Both the position numbers and the translations under genes were made by a program. From Polynucleobacter sp. (GTDB taxonomy: Bacteria > Pseudomonadota > Gammaproteobacteria > Burkholderiales > Burkholderiaceae): 64,000 bases of DNA. The stretch covers positions 806,001 to 870,000 of the forward strand of contig NZ_JAUXZY010000004.1 in the NCBI RefSeq assembly GCF_030693775.1, read 5' to 3'. This document shows positions 18,555-26,997 of the stretch, one piece after another. The notes below the pieces were generated by a model. The model did no database searches. It was not told the DNA's origin and worked only from the letters and a program-made list of their open reading frames with translations. Numbering within the stretch: the stretch's first letter is position 1; every line of letters starts with the position of its first letter.

Positions 18555-19385
18555 TTACTCCGGCTTGCCGTATACCAAAGCAGTTTTAGTGCTGCCTATT
18601 TCTAGCCAGTTTTCCAGCTCAAACTGCAGCGCACTAAAAAAGGCATCGGCGCGTTTATGGGCTTTTACTTGCGCACGATTTTCATCGGTCACTCTATAAG
18701 CAAAGGCCAGTTCGCCCACAATAGGATCGCCCACGCTGCGCATCCAGATGGCGATTTCGCAATGGGCCTGTACGCCATCACCAAAAACCAAATTACCCAA
18801 TGGCAAACAGGCCTCTAAAATTTTATTGGTACTGCCGCCCACAATCCGGATCGGTGTCTTTTTTTCTAGGGATTCAATTTCGAGTTTAGGAAAAAAACGG
18901 GAAACACCTGCAAAACTACGATCAAAGACATTGTCGAGCAATACCGCATCCAGAATGGCATTGTGCGAATACAGGACGCGAGTTGAACCTAATTTATCGC
19001 CACGCAATATTTCCTCCTTTAGGCGAAGGCGGTACTTAAGGCCTTTTTTGGGGCTGGGATCGATTGCGATGGCATCTTTAATCTCATGCGATCGGTGCTT
19101 TAAAGTCACCTCACACCAGTCATCGACCCAGATATTTTGACGAGACTCACGCACCCGCAGAATAAGATTATTTTGCCGAAAATGCTCGCTAGCCGTGTCG
19201 TAAAAATAGATATTACGTAATGCCGTATTAGCATTGTCGAGATGAAAGAACCCTACCTTTTTCTTATTGCAAAAGAGGTGAATTTGCTCACTTAATTTCG
19301 TGATGCGACTTAAGCGATCCAGACCTTGCGGCTTAATTAGGAGCTTGAATTCACGATTGGTGATGCGTTTGTGCGGCTTGGTCAT
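18555..19385 (-). CDS. CYTH-like phosphate-handling domain protein
   Basis: A 276-residue protein. NREFKLLIKP near the start, NIYFYDTASEHFRQNNLILRVRES, CEVTLKHRS, and the later FPKLEIES and CEIAIW form the alternating charged strands of a CYTH/triphosphate tunnel fold, whose members include thiamine triphosphatases and VTC polyphosphate polymerases. The ExExK motif is only partly kept. It has no ribosome binding site of its own; a strong one serves a short leader frame that overlaps its start. It heads a group with the two chrA halves. Confidence 0.5.
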   Translation of the reverse strand: MTKPHKRITNREFKLLIKPQGLDRLSRITKLSEQIHLFCNKKKVGFFHLDNANTALRNIYFYDTASEHFRQNNLILRVRESRQNIWVDDWCEVTLKHRSHEIKDAIAIDPSPKKGLKYRLRLKEEILRGDKLGSTRVLYSHNAILDAVLLDNVFDRSFAGVSRFFPKLEIESLEKKTPIRIVGGSTNKILEACLPLGNLVFGDGVQAHCEIAIWMRSVGDPIVGELAFAYRVTDENRAQVKAHKRADAFFSALQFELENWLEIGSTKTALVYGKPE

Positions 19386-19404
19386 AAAAAGCAGGGTCTT
19401 TCAT
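19351..19404 (-). CDS. 17-codon leader peptide overlapping the CYTH-like start
   Basis: ATG 19404 is preceded, nine bases away, by a perfect AGGAGG (19419-19414). It encodes MKDPAFYDQAAQTHHQS and stops at 19351, inside the CYTH-like gene in another frame. The downstream ATG (19385) lies 16 bases into this frame and has no site of its own, so translational coupling is likely. Whether the peptide matters is unknown. Confidence 0.4.
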   Translation of the reverse strand: MKDPAFYDQAAQTHHQS

Positions 19405-19631
19405 ATGGCGATGCCTCCTATCCTAAAGCTACTGGGGCGCCATGACATCATCTTCGAATAAAGCTAAAAAATATCAATGTAATCAATTATTTATATGCAT
19501 TCGGGTATACGCTAACGCACCAAGATAGTGAATGGCATTGAAATAGTTTAGGCTTACAAATTGAGTGGGTATTTATCCCCCGTGGCTGAAGGGTAAGCCT
19601 TCCGCTGATTTAAGTACGCGAGACGAAACCA

Positions 19632-20783
19632 ATGCACACGAGCGCTGTGGAGACCCAAGCATTGACCGATGCCCAAGCCATTGGCTTTGCTGTGTTGCTT
19701 GCAGATCACGTCGATTCTGAAAAGCGTCTGCGTCAAACGCAGCGCTGCTTACGCCGCCTTGGCATCAATGACTTCGTTGATTGCAGCTTAAGTCTGGTTG
19801 GAAATGAACGCCATTTGCATTTTCGGGCGAGCCATCGCTTGCTTGCCTTATGCCCTGATTTCAATACTGCCAATATCCCAACTTTCTTAAGTGCACGCCA
19901 GTCAAATCGGGATCCGGCGTTGATTGGCGAGATTATCTTGGCAATGGCGCTTAGCCCCCATGTTATTTGCTTTAGCAGTGAGAGGGAGCTGAAAAGTAAT
20001 CTACGCATGCGCTCCACCGTAGTGCAATTGGCCTCACGCACCGAGCTGAACTTCGACACTAGCTCAATCACTCGCCCGCAGGCATATTGGATTTACACCA
20101 AAGAGAATGGGTTTTTACTCCGCCATGGCGTTTCACTAGCGGATGGATTGGAGCGGGCCTTATGCCCCGATGTCAGCGGATATACGTATGCTTTTTCATG
20201 CCAACGTGCCTCGGAATACCTCATGCTGTATGCGGTTGTATGCGAGTTGCAGAGGGTGAATGAAACAGGCTTAAACGACGTAGAGCATCAGTGGCGCAAG
20301 CGTGCCTTAACGGGCGATGATTTTCTGTTCCGTTTTTTAGGGGAGCGAGGCACCCGTGAAAATCCCATGCCGATGCGCTATTACATTCCGGGGGATCGCA
20401 TTTGGTTTAAAAATCCCGACGACCACTCGTCCGATCTCGAGGGGTTTGAGGGTTCTTGGGTTATTTATTTAGGTGGCGGGCGCTTCTGCAATTTATGGGA
20501 TTGCCAGAGTCCCTATACGCTCGAAGAGAAGTGCATAGAGATTTATTATTGGAGCCAATGCGTTGAAGTAAGTCCTGCGGGCATTCCGTGGATGAATGAA
20601 GCTGTAGTCAAAGAGCGCGTTCAATTGGCCCTCGATGATCCGGCGATTAAAAAGCCAATACTGCAGAAGATGATGGTCTATCGTGACCCTGCCGGCGTGT
20701 ATGCAGATGGCGGATGCATTGATTTAAGTCGCGATTCATTTAGCGCTCTGAGTAATATATCGGAGCGCATGCAATCCCTTTAA
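19632..20783 (+). CDS. Tgl-like protein-glutamine gamma-glutamyltransferase
   Basis: A 383-residue protein. The C-terminal half resembles the spore transglutaminase Tgl of Bacillus as remembered: GYTYAFSCQRASEYLMLYAV lines up with the stretch holding Tgl's catalytic cysteine, and PGDRIWFKNPDDH plus GSWVIYLGGGRF line up with the following strands. The residue before the presumed catalytic cysteine is Ser where Tgl has Glu. The N-terminal 130 residues are not recognised. It is a single gene between unrelated neighbours. Protein cross-linking is the inferred activity; a plain cysteine hydrolase is possible. Confidence 0.5.
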   Translation: MHTSAVETQALTDAQAIGFAVLLADHVDSEKRLRQTQRCLRRLGINDFVDCSLSLVGNERHLHFRASHRLLALCPDFNTANIPTFLSARQSNRDPALIGEIILAMALSPHVICFSSERELKSNLRMRSTVVQLASRTELNFDTSSITRPQAYWIYTKENGFLLRHGVSLADGLERALCPDVSGYTYAFSCQRASEYLMLYAVVCELQRVNETGLNDVEHQWRKRALTGDDFLFRFLGERGTRENPMPMRYYIPGDRIWFKNPDDHSSDLEGFEGSWVIYLGGGRFCNLWDCQSPYTLEEKCIEIYYWSQCVEVSPAGIPWMNEAVVKERVQLALDDPAIKKPILQKMMVYRDPAGVYADGGCIDLSRDSFSALSNISERMQSL

Positions 20784-20842
20784 TGGTATTGATTTCGCCC
20801 TGAAATCAACCTAGGTTGTGATATCACTTACACTCGCCTTCT

Positions 20843-22612
20843 ATGGCATCCAAACTCAATAGCTTGACCCGCTGGCTTCGCGACTACCGTGTTTTATCCC
20901 GCTACCGAATCCAGTGGATATTGGCCTGCCTTTTCCTCCTATTGGCGGCAGCAGCTACCTTAGCGGTACCGCTGGCTTTTCGGGGGGTGGTTGATACTGG
21001 CCTAACCAGTGATGCAATTGATCGACAGTTCATTTACTTATTGCTATTGGCTGCGGTCCTCGCGGTGATGACAGCTAGCCGCTATTACATGATGTCCTGG
21101 TTAGGTGAGCGTGTAGTAGCCGATATCCGGCAACGCGTTTTTGAAAACGTCTTGCGTCAAAGCCCCCGTTATTTTGAAACCCTGCAAACTGGGGAAGTTC
21201 TATCGCGGTTAACGAGCGATACGACCTTAGTGCAAACCTTGGTGGGTTCGAGCATATCCATTGCATTGCGCAGCTTGGTCATGTTGATTGGTGGCATGAC
21301 CATGATGCTGGTGACAAGTGCATGGCTCGCGGGTGTAATGATTGTGTTACTTGCCATCATCGTCTTGCCGCTATGGGCCTTGGGTAGACGCGTGCGAAAA
21401 ATGTCGCGCATCAGCCAAGATAAAGTCGCCGATACCAGCGCCATGGCCGGGGAGGTTTTGAATGCCATCACTACGGTGCAAGCATTTACTCGAGAGCCCC
21501 ATGAGCAGCAACGTTTCAATGCCGCAGTAGAGACTGCTTTTGGGGAGGCGAAGAAGCGCATCACCATGCGCTCGGTATTAACTGCCATGGCTATTGTGAT
21601 GTCGTTTGGCGTGATTGTATTTGTGCTGTGGATAGGGGCCCAGCAGGTGACTGCTGGTGTCATGACTTTAGGCGAGCTAACCCAATTTGTGCTCTATGCC
21701 GTGTTGATCGCCGGATCGATTGGTGCGTTATCCGAGACCTGGGGTGATTTGCAGCGGGCTGCTGGCGCCATGGAGCGCTTGGTTGAGTTAATGCAAGCGC
21801 CGCCCGATTTGGTTTATGGCAACGCTAGCGCAAGCCAAGAACCGATCTCATCGCCGCCCCCATCCTCATCGGTAGAGCAGGTGGAGGCGGTAGCGTTCCA
21901 GGATGTTTCATTTGCGTACTCATCCCGCCCTGACTTTATGGCCATTAATCACCTTTCTTTTGCCGTACCTCAAGGCGCTCGCTACGCCCTGGTGGGTCCA
22001 TCTGGTGCTGGTAAAAGTACCTTGTTTGCAATGCTCTTGCGCTTTTATGCGCCAACGGCTGGCCAGATTGCGATTTTGGGTCAGGACATAACCCACTGGC
22101 CAGTGAGCGAGCTGCGCAATCTGATCGGTATCGTTCCGCAAGAGCCGATCATCTTTGCATCGAGCGCCATGGAAAACATTCGCTATGGCAAATTGGATGC
22201 CAGTGATGAAGAGGTGATTGCTGCCGCCAAAACGGCGCATGCCGATGGATTTATTTCGGCATTGCCCGAAGGCTACGGCAGTTTTTTAGGAGAGCGCGGT
22301 GTGCGTCTCTCGGGTGGACAAAAGCAGCGCATTTCCATTGCCAGAGCGATATTGAAGAACCCACCCATCTTACTGTTGGATGAGGCAACCAGCGCCCTTG
22401 ACGCAGAATCCGAACGCGAGGTGCAGTTGGCATTGGATAGCGTGCTTCCAGGAAGAACATCCCTAACGATTGCCCACCGTTTGGCGACCGTACTGCGCGC
22501 AGATTCGATCTTGGTCTTAGAGGAAGGGCGGCTCGTGGAGCAGGGTAGCCATGCTGATTTAATTCAGCAGGGCGGATTATATGCACGCTTGGCTGACTTG
22601 CAATTTGCATAA
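20843..22612 (+). CDS. MsbA-type ABC exporter (fused membrane and ATPase domains)
   Basis: A 589-residue half-transporter. Six membrane segments occupy residues 20-300 (LACLFLLLAAAATLAVPLAF first). The ATPase domain has GPSGAGKSTLF (Walker A), IVPQEPIIFA (Q loop), RLSGGQKQRISIARAIL (signature), ILLLDEATSALD (Walker B) and IAHRLATV (H loop). It works as a homodimer in the inner membrane, probably exporting lipids or drugs. A proline/serine-rich linker (SSPPPSSS) joins the domains. Confidence 0.93.
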   Translation: MASKLNSLTRWLRDYRVLSRYRIQWILACLFLLLAAAATLAVPLAFRGVVDTGLTSDAIDRQFIYLLLLAAVLAVMTASRYYMMSWLGERVVADIRQRVFENVLRQSPRYFETLQTGEVLSRLTSDTTLVQTLVGSSISIALRSLVMLIGGMTMMLVTSAWLAGVMIVLLAIIVLPLWALGRRVRKMSRISQDKVADTSAMAGEVLNAITTVQAFTREPHEQQRFNAAVETAFGEAKKRITMRSVLTAMAIVMSFGVIVFVLWIGAQQVTAGVMTLGELTQFVLYAVLIAGSIGALSETWGDLQRAAGAMERLVELMQAPPDLVYGNASASQEPISSPPPSSSVEQVEAVAFQDVSFAYSSRPDFMAINHLSFAVPQGARYALVGPSGAGKSTLFAMLLRFYAPTAGQIAILGQDITHWPVSELRNLIGIVPQEPIIFASSAMENIRYGKLDASDEEVIAAAKTAHADGFISALPEGYGSFLGERGVRLSGGQKQRISIARAILKNPPILLLDEATSALDAESEREVQLALDSVLPGRTSLTIAHRLATVLRADSILVLEEGRLVEQGSHADLIQQGGLYARLADLQFA

Positions 22613-22660
22613 GAAACAAATTAAAACGAGCAATAAAACGATCAATCCCTTGACGCTAAA

Positions 22661-23188
22661 TTAACCTGCTGATTTTTTGGGATTGAGCTGTCGCCACACC
22701 AGCACGCCGCCACTCGCTAGCTGAATCAAGAGAAGGCTAGTTGCTAGTGCGGATAAGGTTGTAAAGTAGGCCGCTGAAGCTGAATAGAGAACCGGAAGTC
22801 CGTCAAGCAAGGCGGCCTCGCGTAAGTAATCCATTCGGGGAATCAATATAAACGCCACGATTGCAGTCGAGATTGCCAAAACAATAGCGGGCAGGCGCAA
22901 TCGTTTGTATTCCACGAGGCCCCGCTTGATCAGTAGATTGGAAATACTCAGAACAACAAAGGCGATGCCCAAAATGACGTTGGCGAAGTGCTGCGTAATG
23001 ATGTCCGCCAGCATGCCACCCGCTTGAATATCGCTCGAGGCAATGCGCACCACAACAATACTAAGCAACTGGCCCAGGAGGCCGCCGCCCAGCAAAAGGC
23101 AAAGGCAGGTAATGACGCGATTGGTGGCGTTGTGCTGATCCAGTATCTCTGTTGAGGTTGGCTTATTGGATGGGTTAAGCGGCTGCAT
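22661..23188 (-). CDS. Four-helix membrane protein, DUF4149-like
   Basis: A 175-residue protein with four hydrophobic segments. The sequence LVEYKRLRLPAIVLAIST, then FILIPRMDYLR, then FTTLSALATSLLLIQLASGG resembles DUF4149/TMEM205-like proteins. It is convergent with the ABC exporter and has no partner. Function is unknown. Confidence 0.5.
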   Translation of the reverse strand: MQPLNPSNKPTSTEILDQHNATNRVITCLCLLLGGGLLGQLLSIVVVRIASSDIQAGGMLADIITQHFANVILGIAFVVLSISNLLIKRGLVEYKRLRLPAIVLAISTAIVAFILIPRMDYLREAALLDGLPVLYSASAAYFTTLSALATSLLLIQLASGGVLVWRQLNPKKSAG

Positions 23189-23347
23189 TTTAGGAATGTG
23201 TTTTTAGAAAGTAGTGCTGTCGTAAGCATCTCAAGCGTTTGCTTGGAAATGATTAAAAAAGAATGCCAAAAAAAGGCCGTACAGCACTGGTAATGCTATT
23301 TTCGTTACAAAAAAGCCCTTTTGGTAGTAGTCTTATACCTAAATTGC

Positions 23348-23412
23348 TATAAGGGTGCAAACTCATATCTCCTTCCTTGTGCTTGTCGGTCGCCTCTGGG
23401 CGACCCTTTTTT
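23348..23412 (+). ncRNA. Candidate small RNA with anti-ribosome-binding-site motif
   Basis: An orphan intrinsic terminator (23388-23412) on the plus strand follows no plus-strand gene, since the gene before it is on the other strand. A TATAAG box lies at 23348-23353. The intervening sequence contains CTCCTTCCTTG, which could pair with AGGAAGGAG-type ribosome binding sites. No good -35 box at normal spacing was found, so the 5' end is uncertain. Confidence 0.4.
23388..23412 (+). terminator. Orphan intrinsic terminator
   Basis: GGTCGCC (23388-23394) pairs with GGCGACC (23399-23405) around TCTG, followed by C and six T. It is a textbook Rho-independent terminator lying 64 bases before the next gene. 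Confidence 0.85.
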
Positions 23413-23476
23413 AATCAGTCTTGAACTGCTTTGTATTTGATTCTGCCTCTCCTTAATGGGATTAACGTATAACACT

Positions 23477-24097
23477 ATGATTCAGATACAAATTTGGGGT
23501 GATTTTGAGTGCCCTTACTCCTATCTTCAGACGGCGGCACTGGCCAAGCTGAAAGAGCGCTATCAGGATGGCATAGAGATTATTTGGCGGGCGATTGAGC
23601 TGACGCCTACGATTGGCACGATGCCGCCATCCGATTCCTATTTAAAGAAACTGCAGCAGGCGTCAATGGAGCCGATTGTGCAAGAAGAAAAGCTGGTATT
23701 ACGTACTCCCGCTTTTTTGACCTACACCTGGTTGGCACAAGAGAGCGTGTGCTTTGCCAATAAGCACGGAAAATCGTTACAACTAGCGCTGGCTATCTTT
23801 AGGTCAGTATTTAGTCAGGGCGCTAACATTAGCAATGAAGATGAAATCATTGCGCTGGCTGAGCAAGTCGGCATCGAGCCCAATGCCTTGCGTGAAGCCT
23901 TTGATGATGGGGTCGTGACTAAGCAAGTGATTGCAGACGAGGAAGAATTTAAGGCAAACGGCTTTCAGGGCGTGCCCGCCATGTTGATTGGCGAGAAAAA
24001 CTTTTCACCCAAAAGCTTTATGCCGGTAACAGGCTATACCAATGTCGATGAGCTCGAAAAGTTAATTCCAATCAAATCACTTCTGGGTAGTAACTGA
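23477..24097 (+). CDS. DsbA/FrnE-family thioredoxin-fold oxidoreductase
   Basis: About 206 residues. GDFECPYSYLQ gives a CPYS active site (one cysteine, as in many cytoplasmic FrnE-like members), and GFQGVPAMLIGEK holds the cis-proline loop. A helical insertion lies between them. ATG 23477 is chosen because it starts directly on the first strand; ATG 23456 would add seven residues. No signal peptide is present, so it is cytoplasmic. Substrate is unknown; HCCA isomerase-like chemistry is an alternative. Confidence 0.85.
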   Translation: MIQIQIWGDFECPYSYLQTAALAKLKERYQDGIEIIWRAIELTPTIGTMPPSDSYLKKLQQASMEPIVQEEKLVLRTPAFLTYTWLAQESVCFANKHGKSLQLALAIFRSVFSQGANISNEDEIIALAEQVGIEPNALREAFDDGVVTKQVIADEEEFKANGFQGVPAMLIGEKNFSPKSFMPVTGYTNVDELEKLIPIKSLLGSN

Positions 24098-24106
24098 GTT
24101 AAATCT

Positions 24107-24161
24107 GGGGCATAAGCCCCGTAAATCGGCTCAGCACGGTCTGTTTGCCTACAAACAGACC
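24107..24161. promoter_or_regulatory. Two hairpins before the metal cluster
   Basis: GGGGC-ATAA-GCCCC (24107-24120) is followed by a perfect 10-bp inverted repeat, GGTCTGTTTG-CCTA-CAAACAGACC (24138-24161). Neither has a T-run on the plus strand. The second may be an operator or a leader hairpin for the metal genes starting 30 bases on, or part of the end of the DsbA-like transcript. Confidence 0.45.
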
Positions 24162-24191
24162 AACATTGCCGAAAAGTGCTAGGATTTAGCC

Positions 24192-24557
24192 ATGGTAAAA
24201 AGCTTGATCAGTCTCTTGCTAGTCCTATTGGTGCCCATGCAGGCCATGGCGTCCCTCGGCATGGATTTGCAAATGCAACAAATGCCGTCGATTGCTCCTG
24301 AATCAGTGCATGCCAACGCATCCGTTAATCATGCCTGCCATCTAGAGGTGAGTGCTAACGGAACACTGGAGTCCGATGGCGCTACTTTTGATAATCAACG
24401 TAACTGCAACGCTTGTCCTTTGTGTATGGCTTTTGGCCTTACAGGTGATGCAATCCTCTTGATCACTGCCGATCACCTTACGCAAAGCGTGACTCATATC
24501 ACGCACGCCTTAGTCAGCGCAGACCCAACGGGATTAATTAAGCCACCCATTCTGTAA
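24192..24557 (+). CDS. Small exported Cys/Met/His-containing protein
   Basis: A 121-residue protein with a signal peptide (MVKSLISLLLVLLVPMQAMA). The mature part is rich in Met and His early on, has one Cys in NHACHLEV and a cluster CNACPLCMAFGL. It resembles the DUF2946-type small proteins found with copper genes, but the match is weak. It heads a run of metal-related genes, so metal binding is plausible. Confidence 0.5.
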   Translation: MVKSLISLLLVLLVPMQAMASLGMDLQMQQMPSIAPESVHANASVNHACHLEVSANGTLESDGATFDNQRNCNACPLCMAFGLTGDAILLITADHLTQSVTHITHALVSADPTGLIKPPIL

Positions 24558-24610
24558 CTCCTTAGGATTAGTCCGCCCATTTTTGGGCATCACTTTCTTT
24601 GGAGCCTTAC

Positions 24611-24892
24611 ATGAAAAAAACTATTATTGCTTTACTGTGTGTTTTATCGTCGTATGCCGTAATCGCTGCGGAATGGGTCAATGGGGAAATTGTCCGGATT
24701 GATACTGCACGTAACCGCATCATGATGAAGCACGAATACATTCCCAGCATCAAAATGCATGCCATGACGATGCCATTTGGCATTAGCAGTGGCCTCAATG
24801 TCGAGTCATATAAGCCGGGCGATAAGGTGCGCTTTCAGTTCAAGATAGTGGATGGGGCTTTGGACATCACTACCCTGGAAAAACTGAAATGA
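24611..24892 (+). CDS. CusF-like periplasmic copper-binding protein
   Basis: A 93-residue protein with a signal peptide (KKTIIALLCVLSSYAVIAA) and the CusF barrel core: GEIVRIDTARNRIMMKHEYI, then KMHAMTMPFGI. CusF binds Cu(I)/Ag(I) through a His, two Met and a stacked Trp, and the H and M-x-M pattern is visible here. ATG 24611 follows GGAG by seven bases. It overlaps the next gene by four bases (ATGA). It probably delivers or buffers copper in the periplasm. Confidence 0.8.
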   Translation: MKKTIIALLCVLSSYAVIAAEWVNGEIVRIDTARNRIMMKHEYIPSIKMHAMTMPFGISSGLNVESYKPGDKVRFQFKIVDGALDITTLEKLK

Positions 24893-25539
24893 AATTACTC
24901 CCCAAAATCGGCGGAGTAATGCTCACGCTGTTCGGCCTCGTTGCCCAGTCACATGCTGCGCCCATGGGCTATAAAAATAGCTGGATGTTCATGGGCGATT
25001 TTAGTAAAACCTACCAAGAGTTTTCCTTTAATTACGCAACGACTGCCAATGATGCAATTGGGTTCTCGGCTGGTGCCATGCAAACCGATGATTACTCCAA
25101 GCGTCAGCAAAATGCCGAGGTGGTTTATACCCGTAAAGTGGCGCGCTGGAATCTTCCCAATGCACAGGCCAATATTTGGTTTATTGGCGGACTGGGCTCA
25201 ACTACCGGCAGCACGTTTGGGGGGTCAAAAGCCATGGCCTCACCTGGCCTGCAGGTCGATTATGAAACCACCCGTTTTTACTCCATGGCATCTGCTCGGG
25301 TATACGCAGCGCAGGGGGCTACTAGCAACATCACTACCGCTCGGCTTGGGGCCTCGTTTTATGAGGTGGATTACGACCAGCCACAGCCCTGGCTTGTGAT
25401 TGAGGCCAGACGCATGACCTTTGTATCGAATCAGTATGAATTTACACCCATGCTTCGGGTTATTCACAATCGCTACTTTGTTGAGCTCGGAGCCAATTTA
25501 TCGGGTCAGCCGCGTTTTAATTTTATGTATAACTATTAG
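24889..25539 (+). CDS. Exported beta-rich protein of the metal cluster
   Basis: A 216-residue protein with a signal peptide ending SHAAP, followed by alternating short strands (SFNYATTANDAIGFSAGAMQ) and an aromatic C-terminus (FNFMYNY). This resembles a small outer-membrane beta-barrel of 8-10 strands. It is translationally coupled to the CusF-like gene. I do not recognise a family; an outer-membrane partner in metal traffic is a guess from context. Confidence 0.55.
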   Translation: MKLLPKIGGVMLTLFGLVAQSHAAPMGYKNSWMFMGDFSKTYQEFSFNYATTANDAIGFSAGAMQTDDYSKRQQNAEVVYTRKVARWNLPNAQANIWFIGGLGSTTGSTFGGSKAMASPGLQVDYETTRFYSMASARVYAAQGATSNITTARLGASFYEVDYDQPQPWLVIEARRMTFVSNQYEFTPMLRVIHNRYFVELGANLSGQPRFNFMYNY

Positions 25540-25549
25540 GATGAACATC

Positions 25550-25876
25550 ATGAAACTATTGAACTTTGTATTTGCAATCGCATTGATGGGATTGAGTCAG
25601 GCAAGCCTTGCCAGCATGAAGGTGACTGTCAATGGCATGGTTTGCTCCTTTTGCGCCCAAGGCATTGAAAAGAGCTTACTGAAGATGGATGAGACCAAGG
25701 CCGTATTGGTGGATCTCAAAAATAAGGTGGTTGTGGTGGAAGCAAAAGAGGGCAAGACTCTCAATGAAAAAGAGATTCGTCAAGAAATTATTGACTCAGG
25801 CTATGACGTGACTAAGGTGGAAACCATCCCGCTTACCGTTGCGCAGTTTAGAGATCAGATGAAAGGCAAGAAATGA
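25550..25876 (+). CDS. MerP-like periplasmic heavy-metal-associated protein
   Basis: About 108 residues with a signal peptide and one HMA domain: TVNGMVCSFCAQGIEKSLL carries the metal site GMxCxxC, and IIDSGYDVTKV ends the fold. The C-terminus has an extra basic helix. ATG 25550 has AGGA eight bases upstream; ATG 25541, three codons earlier, is possible. It overlaps the following MerT-like gene (ATGA). It probably captures a soft metal and passes it to the membrane partner. Confidence 0.85.
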   Translation: MKLLNFVFAIALMGLSQASLASMKVTVNGMVCSFCAQGIEKSLLKMDETKAVLVDLKNKVVVVEAKEGKTLNEKEIRQEIIDSGYDVTKVETIPLTVAQFRDQMKGKK

Positions 25877-26265
25877 GCGCGGATGGCTCGCCCGATGTAA
25901 AAACGCCGTACATCAGTTCATGGGTTAGCCTCTTTGCTAGTACTAGCACCTTAATTTGCTGCGCACTACCAGCGCTGTTAGTCAGTTTAGGTGCTGGTGC
26001 TGCACTGGCTTCACTGGTCGCCGTGTTTCCGCAAATTGTGTGGATCAGCGAACACAAGGAGGCGATTTTTTTGGTGAGCAGCGCCTTGATGGTGGCAGGC
26101 GGATTCTTGCAATGGCGTAATCGCTATGCCCCATGCCCTATTGATCCAGACTTACGCAATGCCTGCCTCAGTACGCGCCGAATTTCATTGCGCATCTACT
26201 TATTTAGCTTGGTTTTGCTGCTAGTGGGGGGCTGGTTTGCATTCATACAGCCGCTATTGAGTTAG
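25873..26265 (+). CDS. MerT/MerC-like metal membrane transporter
   Basis: A 130-residue protein with three to four hydrophobic segments. STLICCALPALLVSLGAGA carries the vicinal cysteines in the first helix, and APCPIDPDLRNAC holds a second cysteine pair after the third. This is the arrangement of MerT-type uptake proteins that take Hg(II) from MerP. No merA or merR is nearby, and CusF is, so the metal may be copper or another ion. Confidence 0.75.
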   Translation: MSADGSPDVKTPYISSWVSLFASTSTLICCALPALLVSLGAGAALASLVAVFPQIVWISEHKEAIFLVSSALMVAGGFLQWRNRYAPCPIDPDLRNACLSTRRISLRIYLFSLVLLLVGGWFAFIQPLLS

Positions 26266-26377
26266 AAAACCCGTTTAAATGGATTAAAAAGGCTGATTTC
26301 AATCTCCGCAAACGGAAATAGCCAGTTTCCAATACGATGAAGGGATACCTTTATACCGATCTAGGCTAGTCAATCCC

Positions 26378-26989
26378 ATGGAACACTACCAAGTTATTAC
26401 GATGTCCGACAGGGTTGCGCTGTCCTTTACGAAAAGTATGCGTTTCTTTGCGGACACCTTCTTTCAGAAACGCTACGGTCATCGTGCGGTGGTACTAGAA
26501 ACGGTAGCGGGTGTTCCAGGCATGGTTGCCGGTATGTGGACCCACCTGATGAGCCTGCGGCAAATGCGCCATGGCTATGGTCCTAAAATTCGTACCCTAT
26601 TAGCCGAAGCTGAAAACGAGCGGATGCACTTGATGACATTCATTGAGATTGCCAAACCCAATCGCTTCGAGCGTTATTTGGTTCTGTTTGCCCAAGCTAT
26701 TTTTTGGAATGTCTTTTTCATTATTTATGTCTTTTTTCCTCGCACTGCGCACCGCATTGTGGGGTACTTTGAAGAAGAGGCGGTGTATTCCTACACCGAG
26801 TATTTAAAAGAGATTGATGAGGGTAGAACGCCGAATATTCCAGCACCGCAAATCGCGATTGATTACTGGAAGCTTCCTGTCAATGCAACTCTGCGTGATG
26901 TCGTGCTGGTGGTGCGTGAAGATGAAGCGGGGCATCGTGATACGAACCATGCCTTTGCAAATGAATACGATCGGCCAAAAGCAAACTAG
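26378..26989 (+). CDS. aox: Alternative oxidase (di-iron ubiquinol oxidase)
   Basis: A 203-residue membrane-bound di-iron quinol oxidase. The four helix motifs are present: LET (E41), NERMH (E81, H84), EEEAVYSY (near 132-139) and REDEAGHRDTNH (E183, H186). The two hydrophobic helices GVPGMVAGMW and YLVLFAQAIFWNVFFIIYVF bind the membrane. It reduces oxygen to water with ubiquinol without pumping protons and resists cyanide and NO. It is a single gene with no adjacent NO-responsive regulator. The start could also be ATG 26402. Confidence 0.95.
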   Translation: MEHYQVITMSDRVALSFTKSMRFFADTFFQKRYGHRAVVLETVAGVPGMVAGMWTHLMSLRQMRHGYGPKIRTLLAEAENERMHLMTFIEIAKPNRFERYLVLFAQAIFWNVFFIIYVFFPRTAHRIVGYFEEEAVYSYTEYLKEIDEGRTPNIPAPQIAIDYWKLPVNATLRDVVLVVREDEAGHRDTNHAFANEYDRPKAN

Positions 26990-26997
26990 ATTGTTCT

